Both the position numbers and the translations under genes were made by a program. A DNA stretch of 42,702 nucleotides, taken from UBA8516 sp964434855. GTDB taxonomy: Archaea > Thermoproteota > Nitrososphaeria > Nitrososphaerales > Nitrosopumilaceae. This document shows, in pieces, positions 33,557 to 40,464 of the stretch (its first letter is position 1; each line of letters opens with the position of its first letter). The notes beneath the pieces were generated by a model. The model had not been told where the DNA came from. It searched no databases and saw only the letters and a program-made list of their open reading frames with translations. Location of the stretch: the NCBI GenBank assembly GCA_964434855.1, contig CAYSWR010000010.1:1-42702 (forward strand), written 5' to 3'.

Positions 33557-34354
33557 GTGATTATGAGTAAAGATGCACCTCAAGATCCACCTAATCCAAT
33601 GAAAACAAAGGATATAGTAAATATGATGCTTGGAGGCGGTCGTTCTGAGGTAGTAGATATTGAAACACTTATCAAGGAAGTGCAAAAACGAGTATGGAGT
33701 TCACTAAAAAAAGGCTATCAATATGACTATTTCAAAGATGATTCTGAGAAGTTTTTGCGCGAACATGTTTCATCCAAAGTAAAAATGATCATAGTCTATG
33801 TTGATTTAGTCGGTTCTACACAAATGACTCTGGAACTACCAACTGAAAAATTAGCTATAATCATAAGCTCATTTTCCCAAGAAATGGGATTTGTCATTAG
33901 ACATCATGGTGGATATGTGTTAAAATTTGTTGGTGATGCAGTAATAGGTTATTTTGTAGCTCAAGAAAGTCCTCTTGTTGCAGCAGATAATGCAGTTAAT
34001 TGTGCAAAATCAATGATATCCGTTATTGAACGAGGAATAAATCCAATTCTTAACGAATATGATTATCCTGATCTTCGCGTGAAGATTGGAATGGATTTTG
34101 GCGAAAATACAATAGTTCGATATGGTGGCGATGAATCAAATTCACATGTAGATATACTTGGTCCTGGAATGAGCATAGCAGCAAAGATCACGAGCCTTGC
34201 TAAACCTAATCAGATTTTAGTTGGTGAAGATGTTTACGAAAAACTTCATCCAACGATGAAACAATCTTTCAAAGAAGTCGAAGGACTCGGTCAATGGAAC
34301 TACCGCGATAGAGAAACTGGAAAAATTTATCGTGTTTATGCTTGTGTTGGTTAG
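33557..34354 (+). CDS. class III adenylate/guanylate cyclase-like protein
   Basis: 265 residues from GTG 33557 (ATG 33563 also possible). An N-terminal helical part is followed by a cyclase homology domain at about 76-265: metal-binding D83 (IIVYVDLVGSTQM) and D127 with the base-recognition lysine K123 (YVLKFVGDAVIGYF), then VKIGMDFGEN. The transition-state motif, usually VNxAAR, reads MSIAAK (GPGMSIAAKITSLAKPNQIL), so both the Asn and the Arg are replaced. It may make cAMP or cGMP slowly, or only bind nucleotide. Soluble, no membrane span. Confidence 0.78.
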   Translation: MIMSKDAPQDPPNPMKTKDIVNMMLGGGRSEVVDIETLIKEVQKRVWSSLKKGYQYDYFKDDSEKFLREHVSSKVKMIIVYVDLVGSTQMTLELPTEKLAIIISSFSQEMGFVIRHHGGYVLKFVGDAVIGYFVAQESPLVAADNAVNCAKSMISVIERGINPILNEYDYPDLRVKIGMDFGENTIVRYGGDESNSHVDILGPGMSIAAKITSLAKPNQILVGEDVYEKLHPTMKQSFKEVEGLGQWNYRDRETGKIYRVYACVG

Positions 34355-34500
34355 ATTGTGAATCTGTCAGGACATTCTATGTGCTCATAATGATGATCGG
34401 TAAACTCTTCTCCGACAACATACATTACTATTTTGTATAACTCGCTAGAAATAATATTTTTTTTACACTTTATACAACGTTTTGATATTGTTTTTTCCAT
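34351..34500 (-). CDS. 49-aa zinc-binding micro-protein
   Basis: ATG at 34500, sequence MEKTISKRCIKCKKNIISSE and onward to HHYEHIECPDRFTI. C9/C12 and the H36-H37/H40/C43 group can form one zinc site. The stop overlaps the convergent cyclase stop by 4 nt. Composition is protein-like; no family is recognised. Confidence 0.5.
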   Translation of the reverse strand: MEKTISKRCIKCKKNIISSELYKIVMYVVGEEFTDHHYEHIECPDRFTI

Positions 34501-34629
34501 TTAATTCATGTAGATCAGTACCTTCTATAAGGATCAGCGATCAACTGGATTTGATTAAAACTGAGTCCTGATTGACATCCTTACATATCTAACGCATGAA
34601 ACTACGTACGGAAAAGTGAAATAAGGGGC

Positions 34630-35022
34630 ATGAAAATAAATCTGCATATGTGGAATGTCGACCCAAAAAGAATGTTTGAAATGTATGGATTGGATATGTC
34701 TATGACAAATTCTCCATTTGCATTTCCAAGACTTCCACCAAGTGTAGCTAATTATAATATCGGAATATCAAAAACAAGCAAACTCAAAGATGACATCATA
34801 CATGACAACGCCTCAATGCTTGCAAGACTGTTTGATTTTCATACCATGTTTCAGCAATATGCGTCAGGACTCTTTGATTTAGCCCCATCAAACCAATTTG
34901 GACCAGGTCATCCAATGCATTCAAAAACAAACATTGTTGACTCGTTACAATCAGAAAATGAGCAATTAAAAAAAGAAAATGCTGTTCTAAAGCGTAATTT
35001 AGAAAAACACAGGAAAAACTAA
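34630..35022 (+). CDS. hypothetical protein with C-terminal coiled coil
   Basis: 130 residues. An N-terminal Met/Pro/Phe-rich segment is followed by a helix (DNASMLARLFDFHTMFQQYA) and a clear C-terminal leucine coiled coil (SLQSENEQLKKENAVLKRNL). A purine-rich AAGGGG lies directly before the ATG, one of the few Shine-Dalgarno-like sites here. No family is recognised; the coiled coil suggests dimerisation. Confidence 0.65.
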   Translation: MKINLHMWNVDPKRMFEMYGLDMSMTNSPFAFPRLPPSVANYNIGISKTSKLKDDIIHDNASMLARLFDFHTMFQQYASGLFDLAPSNQFGPGHPMHSKTNIVDSLQSENEQLKKENAVLKRNLEKHRKN

Positions 35023-35058
35023 ACCGATCTTTATAAACTCTATTTGTTTATCTGAACC

Positions 35059-35451
35059 ATGACAAAAACACCAAATCAGAAATGGGAAGATGAGATCGCG
35101 GCATACAGAAAAAAATGCCAAAGGATCTTGCTGGTTTCATCTTCGATAAGATATGTTGGATTAATTAATGAATATGGCAGGACACTGACTGGAATCATTA
35201 AACAAGGGACAAACCCACTCTTAAAACCAGGGCAAGTAAGAAATGAATTCTTTTTAATTTCAACCATGTTGTCTATGCGAAGTACCAACTATTCATCAAT
35301 AGGAGATATGGATTACGCAATTTTCAAACACAAAAAAGTCACATTACTTGTATTTAGCCGAAAAGAAGGTACCTACTACATATCTGTAGATCAGGATGCA
35401 ACATTTGATTCGTTATCTGAAATAATCAGTAAAATCAAAAAGTTAATTTAG
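35059..35451 (+). CDS. roadblock/profilin-like hypothetical protein
   Basis: 130 residues, soluble alpha/beta. Alternating strands and helices (ILLVSSSIRYVGLINEYGRT, KVTLLVFSRKEGTYYISVDQ, then a final helix SLSEIISKIKKLI) resemble the roadblock/LC7-profilin fold of small signalling proteins in archaea. Assignment is from strand order only. A TTTATAAAC box lies about 26 nt upstream of the ATG. It overlaps the convergent VOC gene by 4 nt. Confidence 0.6.
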   Translation: MTKTPNQKWEDEIAAYRKKCQRILLVSSSIRYVGLINEYGRTLTGIIKQGTNPLLKPGQVRNEFFLISTMLSMRSTNYSSIGDMDYAIFKHKKVTLLVFSRKEGTYYISVDQDATFDSLSEIISKIKKLI

Positions 35452-35873
35452 AGAGGGGCAAATCCATGGAATCCAGAAGCCTGTTTGACACTATCTTGTA
35501 AAGCAGGTTCGAATAGAGATATCATGTATTTATCAGGATCTAAAATTATTGCGTTTTTTCCTGTCTTATGAGATTCGATATCTCTGTGTACTGCAACTTT
35601 TTGTGCTTTTAGTTCCTGTAATGCACTATCAATGTCTCCTACTACGAGGCCAATTACAATTCCGTTCTCAATTGAAGTACCGGTGTTAATTGGCTTGCTT
35701 GCAGTATGTAAAATTACTGTAGCACCTTGTTTTGCTAGCTCTACCCAGTTCTCCCTTTGGTTTTTTATTGGCAAGCCTATTACTTCATTATAGAATTTAA
35801 CAGATTTTGGCAAGTCCGATACTGCAATTATTACACCGCCAAGATGCTTTATGTTCACACTGAAAATTGACAC
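35448..35873 (-). CDS. VOC (glyoxalase/bleomycin-resistance) superfamily protein
   Basis: 141 residues. A VOC fold is shown by the N-terminal strand-helix (KHLGGVIIAVSDLPKSVKFY) and the C-terminal DPDKYMISLFEP, typical of glyoxalase I-like proteins. Metal ligands fit H10 and E at the end of the last strand. The substrate is not identifiable. Confidence 0.78.
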   Translation of the reverse strand: MSIFSVNIKHLGGVIIAVSDLPKSVKFYNEVIGLPIKNQRENWVELAKQGATVILHTASKPINTGTSIENGIVIGLVVGDIDSALQELKAQKVAVHRDIESHKTGKNAIILDPDKYMISLFEPALQDSVKQASGFHGFAPL

Positions 35874-35893
35874 TACTATGTTAAAATCTTTTG

Positions 35894-36112
35894 CTATACT
35901 ACCTGTACCATTGTCTCTGTGCGTTCAACGCCGTTGATGTTTTGAATTTCAGTTGTAACGTCTTTGATTTGAGCTAAAGATTTCACTTCAATTAGAGCTA
36001 CGGCATCAAACTGTCCACTGACTGCAAACGAATCATATACTGATTTTACCTTTCTTAGTCTCGCAGCAATGAGTTTTTTTGGAGATTTAACCAAAACTAC
36101 TGCCTTTACCAT
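35894..36112 (-). CDS. stand-alone Lrp/AsnC ligand-binding (RAM) domain
   Basis: 72 residues, the ferredoxin-like effector domain of Lrp regulators without a DNA-binding part (VKAVVLVKSPKKLIAARLRK, QFDAVALIEVKSLAQIKDVT, INGVERTETMVQVV). Such domains bind amino acids and assemble into rings. It overlaps the next upstream RAM gene by 7 nt, so the two are translated as a pair. Confidence 0.82.
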   Translation of the reverse strand: MVKAVVLVKSPKKLIAARLRKVKSVYDSFAVSGQFDAVALIEVKSLAQIKDVTTEIQNINGVERTETMVQVV

Positions 36113-36360
36113 CCCAAGTTAACCTCCACTTCTATCAGAGTTTCTGTTGTAACAATTTCACGTATTTTTTTAAAATCAATTACGATGTTATTTATTTCAT
36201 CAAGTGTACCTTGAAGTACAACTGCGATATCTGTTCTACCTGTAACTACCATAATTTCGCGAATAACTTTGCGCGATTTTTTTAGTGCTTGTACAACTGC
36301 ATCGACTTTTCCAGGTTTAACTGTGATTAGACAAAGTGCTCTCAATATTGATATTATCAC
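36106..36360 (-). CDS. stand-alone RAM domain, first of a tandem pair
   Basis: 84 residues, same fold as the following gene (ALCLITVKPGKVDAVVQALK, VTGRTDIAVVLQGTLDEINN, VTTETLIEVEVNLGW). GTG start at 36360; a TTG at 36345 is an alternative. The pair are divergent paralogues, suggesting a heteromeric amino-acid sensor that works with a separate Lrp protein. Confidence 0.8.
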   Translation of the reverse strand: MIISILRALCLITVKPGKVDAVVQALKKSRKVIREIMVVTGRTDIAVVLQGTLDEINNIVIDFKKIREIVTTETLIEVEVNLGW

Positions 36361-36447
36361 TGACGTATGGATAAATGTTTATGATATTGATTTGATTGAA
36401 CATGGTCTGACAATTTCCATATGTTGTATAATCAGAACTAAATGATG

Positions 36448-36675
36448 CTAATCTTCAGCTTCTTGTGAACGCGCTTCTTCAAGATATGCTCTTCTAGCTT
36501 CCAGTTCTGCATCTTTATCCAATTTTGAGTCATTTTCTACTACTATAATTCCACCATCATTAGATGCAACTAGATCCTGCTTTAGCTTGGATTTTGATTT
36601 TACAGGTGCCTTTTTCTTTGACTTTTTTTCTACGGCATCCTTTTTCTTTTTTGCTTTTTTCTTGTCTTTTACCAT
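36448..36675 (-). CDS. 75-aa Lys-rich protein
   Basis: The N-terminal half is nearly all Lys/Ala (MVKDKKKAKKKKDAVEKKSK) and the C-terminal half is acidic (DKDAELEARRAYLEEARSQE). Charge separation like this occurs in small archaeal proteins associated with ribosome or chromatin. No family is recognised. It starts about 100 nt downstream of tRNA-Phe on the same strand. Confidence 0.65.
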   Translation of the reverse strand: MVKDKKKAKKKKDAVEKKSKKKAPVKSKSKLKQDLVASNDGGIIVVENDSKLDKDAELEARRAYLEEARSQEAED

Positions 36676-36777
36676 GATAACGACTTTTTGCTAAGTTGTA
36701 AATCATGTTATTAAACTTGTCTCAAGATCTATTCTAGACGACCCTGTCACAAGCACGGCTTTTCATACAAATTGAAA

Positions 36778-36851
36778 TGCCGCCGGCGGGACTTGAACGC
36801 GCGACAGCTCGGTCTTCAGCCGAGTGCTCTCCCGGGCTGAGCTACGGCGGC
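36778..36851 (-). tRNA. tRNA-Phe (GAA)
   Basis: 74-nt gene on the minus strand: acceptor GCCGCCG paired with CGGCGGC plus discriminator A, D-arm stem GCTC/GAGC, anticodon stem CTCGG/CCGAG with loop CTGAAGA (anticodon GAA), and a TTCAAGT T-loop. CCA is not encoded. The T-stem has one C/C mismatch (GCGCG with CCCGC), so it is slightly irregular. No intron. Confidence 0.95.
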
Positions 36852-36894
36852 ACAGCGAATTATCCAATAAGTGGGGAATTAAAGTGTGTCTTTT

Positions 36895-37434
36895 CTAACT
36901 TTTCCAAGCAACATCTTTGATCATTTTTCTTTTATTGATTACACGAGCTATGACGAAAAGAAGATCAGAAAGACGGTTAATGTAAATCTGGCATGTTTTG
37001 TTTATCGCTTCTCTTTCTGATAGTTGTACAATGTGCGTTTCTGCGCGTCTTGATATTGCTCGTGCTAGGTGAACTTGGGCTGCATCACTATCTCCACCTG
37101 GTAAAATGAAATATGTTATTGGAGGCAACTCATCCTCAAATTTATCTATGTGCATCTCAAGAAATTTTACCATGTCTTCTGTAATTCTATTTGATGATGT
37201 TTTCAAATCAGGATTGGCAAGGTCAGCACCTACTATAAAAAGATCATTTTGAATCTTTTCCAATAAATCATGAATGTCATTATCTAATTTTGATGATAAT
37301 ACTATTCCAATAGAAGAATTTAGTTCATCAATTGCGCCATATGTGGTGATTCTTTGACTTGATTTTGATATTCTCTTGCCGCCGATCAAGCCTGTGGTTC
37401 CATCATCGCCAGTTTTTGTATAAATTTTTGTCAA
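36895..37434 (-). CDS. cob(I)alamin adenosyltransferase, PduO type
   Basis: 179 residues. It transfers adenosyl from ATP to cob(I)alamin, making coenzyme B12. Signatures: N-terminal YTKTGDDGTTGLIGGKRISK (ATP site), TTYGAIDELNSSIGI and RRAETHIVQLSEREAINKTC followed by INRLSDLLFVIARVI. Adenosylcobalamin is the cofactor of methylmalonyl-CoA mutase in the 3HP/4HB cycle of these organisms. Normal length. Confidence 0.93.
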   Translation of the reverse strand: MTKIYTKTGDDGTTGLIGGKRISKSSQRITTYGAIDELNSSIGIVLSSKLDNDIHDLLEKIQNDLFIVGADLANPDLKTSSNRITEDMVKFLEMHIDKFEDELPPITYFILPGGDSDAAQVHLARAISRRAETHIVQLSEREAINKTCQIYINRLSDLLFVIARVINKRKMIKDVAWKS

Positions 37435-37528
37435 TGGTTAATTGATAGTTTTGATACTTTTATCTTGTTCGAATCAAATTATCAAGATGTGATTAATTTA
37501 ATAGAGGTATTTGTGGCGTGTTAGAGAT

Positions 37529-37627
37529 ATGACAGAATTAACTTGTTCATATTGTGATTCAAAATTCTCTGACAAACAAGATCTCTCAAAACATATAGAC
37601 AGAATACATGGCGGGCGGGGTTATTAG
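37529..37627 (+). CDS. 32-aa single C2H2 zinc-finger protein
   Basis: Sequence MTELTCSYCDSKFSDKQDLS and then KHIDRIHGGRGY. C6/C9 and H22/H27 form a C-x2-C-x12-H-x4-H classical zinc finger with a conserved hydrophobic core (F13, L19). A TTAATTTAATAG box is about 25-30 nt upstream of the ATG. Could be a micro-regulator; single-finger proteins exist in archaea. It precedes the HD gene by 22 nt. Confidence 0.65.
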   Translation: MTELTCSYCDSKFSDKQDLSKHIDRIHGGRGY

Positions 37628-37649
37628 AAGGCGATAGAAGGAAACTCTA

Positions 37650-38180
37650 ATGCTCTTTGACTTTTTTAACATTGTATCAGAATTAAAAAAAACTCCACGT
37701 AAAGGATGGAAAGAAAAACTTGGTCTACAAAATCCAGAATCTGTAGCAGATCATTCCTATATAACAGCAGTTATGGCAATGATACTTTCAGATTTAAACG
37801 GATTAGACACAAAAAAAATACTAAAAATGTCATTATTGCATGATTTGGCAGAATCTATTACAGGTGATTTAATGCCAGAAGAGATTTCAAAAAAAGATAA
37901 AACAGAATTAGAAAACCAAACCATTTCAGACATTTTTGCAAAATTACCTGCAAATCTAGCAGACGATTATACAAAAATATGGCATGAGTATCAAAAAGGA
38001 GAGTCAAAGGAAGCAGAACTAGTACACGAAGTAGATCGTTTAGAAATGGCAATGCAGGCTCGTAAATATCGTTCAGAAGGACTCCCAGAAGATAAACTGG
38101 AGACATTTTTTTCATCGGCTAGAAAAAATATCAAGAGTAAAGAAATTTTGGAGATTCTTGATGAGATATCATATAAATAA
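37650..38180 (+). CDS. HD-domain hydrolase (YfbR/HDDC2-like)
   Basis: 176 residues. HD metal ligands H35 (VADHSYITAVMAM), H64-D65 (SLLHDLAESITGDLMP) and a later D (LVHEVDRLEMAMQAR). The family cleaves phosphate from 5'-deoxynucleotides. A GAAGGA-like site precedes the ATG. It is followed after 9 nt by a hypothetical gene, so an operon is likely. Confidence 0.83.
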   Translation: MLFDFFNIVSELKKTPRKGWKEKLGLQNPESVADHSYITAVMAMILSDLNGLDTKKILKMSLLHDLAESITGDLMPEEISKKDKTELENQTISDIFAKLPANLADDYTKIWHEYQKGESKEAELVHEVDRLEMAMQARKYRSEGLPEDKLETFFSSARKNIKSKEILEILDEISYK

Positions 38181-38189
38181 TAAAAACAC

Positions 38190-38549
38190 GTGAAAATTGC
38201 TATGCAGTATTTTGTGGCATTAAAAATTGGTGAAAAACGGGTAAAATTCGCACGAGAATATTTGAACAAGTATACAAATAACACTGCAATGCCAGCACTT
38301 GCACTAAAAGACAATAAAACAAACGTATGGGAACCAGTGGGCGAAGAAAATCTTTATGCTGTTCTTAATGATGGAGGAGGATACGTATTGACAGATGTTA
38401 GTGGATATATGATAGTTTTATGTGATAAAAACGGCATATCAAAAGCCATAGCTAGGGGATTAGACATGCAGCGAAAAGATGTAATTGTAAAGATGCTTCA
38501 AGCAGATAACATACAAGAATACAAAGGCGAAGTTTCTCTTCCAGTTTAA
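38190..38549 (+). CDS. hypothetical protein, 119 aa
   Basis: Soluble, mixed alpha/beta. GTG start 9 nt after the HD gene stop, an internal ATG at codon 5 is also possible. A beta-rich middle (YAVLNDGGGYVLTDVSGYMI) is followed by a C-terminal helix (RKDVIVKMLQADNIQEY). No family is recognised. Downstream is an 8-bp hairpin that may mark the end of the transcript. Confidence 0.65.
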   Translation: MKIAMQYFVALKIGEKRVKFAREYLNKYTNNTAMPALALKDNKTNVWEPVGEENLYAVLNDGGGYVLTDVSGYMIVLCDKNGISKAIARGLDMQRKDVIVKMLQADNIQEYKGEVSLPV

Positions 38550-38558
38550 AGAGAGCGC

Positions 38559-38584
38559 AATTTGCTATGTTTATTGAGCAAATT
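38559..38584 (+). terminator. hairpin downstream of the HD-gene operon
   Basis: AATTTGCT (38559-38566) and AGCAAATT (38577-38584) form a perfect 8-bp stem with a 10-nt loop, starting 10 nt past the stop codon. Archaeal termination depends more on U-runs, and only a short T-tract follows, so the call is tentative. Confidence 0.3.
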
Positions 38585-38630
38585 TGACCCTAATCATACA
38601 TTAAATTAGTATAATGACCAGAACATAGGA

Positions 38631-39860
38631 ATGGCAAAGAAATTCGAGCATGAGATCGAAGTACATGGTCATCTCATAGATTCAATGATACTCACAAAGA
38701 TATTTGATGTTATAATGGACCTTAATGGCGAATTCCAAGTGCAAGAGTTCAAAGTTGGTAAAAGAAAGAAAGACGAAAGCTATGCCAAGTTACTTGTACA
38801 AGGAAAATCACAAAAACATCTTGGCGATATTCTAGAATCTGTATACCGAGAAGGTGCTACATCAAAAATTCAACAAGTGATCAAGCTAAAGCCTGCTCCA
38901 AAAGACATGGTGATGCCTGATGATTTTTATAGCACTACAAACAATCGCACAGACGTTTTCTATAAAGGAAAATGGATCAAAGTAGAAAACATGATGATGG
39001 ACAAGTGCATTGTAGTTAATGGAAAAAGTGCTCGTTGTACACCTATTCGTGAAATCAAAAAAGGTGACATGGTAATAGTTGGAGAAAACGGAATAAAGAT
39101 CACTCCTCCTGAAAGACCAAGAGAAGGAGTCAATCTCTTCCAGTTTATGGGAAGCAACAGCTCAAGTGAACGACCAACACAACACATCGCAAGAAAAGTT
39201 GCATATGATATTTTCAAGACCAAAAAAGAAGGCGGAAAAATAGTTCTGGTGGGCGGACCAGCCATAGTACATACTGGTGCGTCTGATTCTATTGCATTTT
39301 TGATAAGACATGGATTTATTGATGGAGTTCTTGCAGGAAATGCTCTTGCGGTACATGATATTGAATATGCTACGCTTGGGACATCGCTTGGAATGAATGT
39401 AAAAGATGGAACTTTAGCCGTAAGAGGACATAGAAATCACATGCAAGCAATCAACTCTGTATTCAAGGCAGGCTCTATAGCAAAAATGGTTGCAAATGGC
39501 ACACTAAAAAAGGGAATAATGTACGAATGTGTTAAAAGAAAAATTCCTTTTGTCTTGGCAGGTTCCATCAGAGATGATGGTCCATTACCTGATGTAATGA
39601 CTGACATGATTGTGGCTCAAAAAAAATACAAGGAAATTCTAAAAGACACAAAAATGGTCATAATGATATCTACGATGCTTCATTCTATAGCTACAGGAAA
39701 CATGTTGCCTGCTGAAGTAAAGGTAATTGTAGTAGACATTAACCAACCGACTGTTACAAAACTGATGGATAGGGGAACGTGGCAAGCACTTGGAATAGTG
39801 TCTGACGTGGGAGCATTCTTACCACTAGTAACACAAGAAATTCAGAAACTGATCAAGTGA
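38631..39860 (+). CDS. TIGR00300-family (LOR/SDH-like, ornithine cyclodeaminase-type) protein
   Basis: 409 residues. The N-terminal half is the conserved LOR/SDH region (EHEIEVHGHLIDSMILTKIF) and the C-terminal half has an NAD-binding-like strand (KIVLVGGPAIVHTGASDSIA, GVLAGNALAVHDIEYATLGT). In methanogens this family includes an ornithine cyclodeaminase that makes proline from ornithine. The role here is inferred from family only. ATG with a TTAAATTAG box upstream. Confidence 0.8.
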   Translation: MAKKFEHEIEVHGHLIDSMILTKIFDVIMDLNGEFQVQEFKVGKRKKDESYAKLLVQGKSQKHLGDILESVYREGATSKIQQVIKLKPAPKDMVMPDDFYSTTNNRTDVFYKGKWIKVENMMMDKCIVVNGKSARCTPIREIKKGDMVIVGENGIKITPPERPREGVNLFQFMGSNSSSERPTQHIARKVAYDIFKTKKEGGKIVLVGGPAIVHTGASDSIAFLIRHGFIDGVLAGNALAVHDIEYATLGTSLGMNVKDGTLAVRGHRNHMQAINSVFKAGSIAKMVANGTLKKGIMYECVKRKIPFVLAGSIRDDGPLPDVMTDMIVAQKKYKEILKDTKMVIMISTMLHSIATGNMLPAEVKVIVVDINQPTVTKLMDRGTWQALGIVSDVGAFLPLVTQEIQKLIK

Positions 39861-39887
39861 GCACAATAAAATATCAAAACCTTTCTA

Positions 39888-40394
39888 CTATTTTTGAATG
39901 TTTGACATCATACCAGGACCCATCATATCACGCCAGTTAGTGTTATTCATCATCCAAGGTCCCATCCAGTTTTGTTGAAATTGTTGATTTTTCATCAACT
40001 CTTCCATAAATTCATGATGTTCTAACATGTTACCAAACATTTGTTGTCTTAGATTCGGATCATTCATCATGTGGCCCATCATATTTTGACCCATCATGGT
40101 TCCCATCCATTGCACATGTTGTGGATTTTGCATCATTGTGTTATGCATTCCTTGCATGAATTGTTGATTCTGCATCATCGATCCCATCCATTGATTCATT
40201 ATCTGTGGATTCTGCATCATGTTGTTCATCATTAGTTGATGAAATTGAGGATCTTCCATCATTTTTTGCATTGTTTGTGGGTTTTGCATCACATTAGCAG
40301 GATTATTCGTATTTATAAAAACAAGATAACCAATGCCAAATCCTGCAAAAAATATTCCAATTGTGATTCCTATCCAGACATATGGTTTGACCAT
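39888..40394 (-). CDS. membrane-anchored methionine-rich protein
   Basis: 168 residues. One N-terminal membrane span (about 7-27, WIGITIGIFFAGFGIGYLVF) is followed by an extracytoplasmic part of about 140 residues with 35 methionines in the whole protein by my count, plus many Asn, Gln, His and Trp. Short units of the type MMQNPQ and MMxxPxFxxxMM recur at least five times. Met-rich motifs are typical Cu(I) ligands, so copper binding is plausible in an organism whose ammonia oxidation depends on copper enzymes. No family is recognised. Confidence 0.7.
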   Translation of the reverse strand: MVKPYVWIGITIGIFFAGFGIGYLVFINTNNPANVMQNPQTMQKMMEDPQFHQLMMNNMMQNPQIMNQWMGSMMQNQQFMQGMHNTMMQNPQHVQWMGTMMGQNMMGHMMNDPNLRQQMFGNMLEHHEFMEELMKNQQFQQNWMGPWMMNNTNWRDMMGPGMMSNIQK

Positions 40395-40464
40395 ATGATG
40401 ATTTTCTATTTGGCATAGTTATAGTCAAGGAAAAATATCACATATGATAATCAATATTGAAAAT

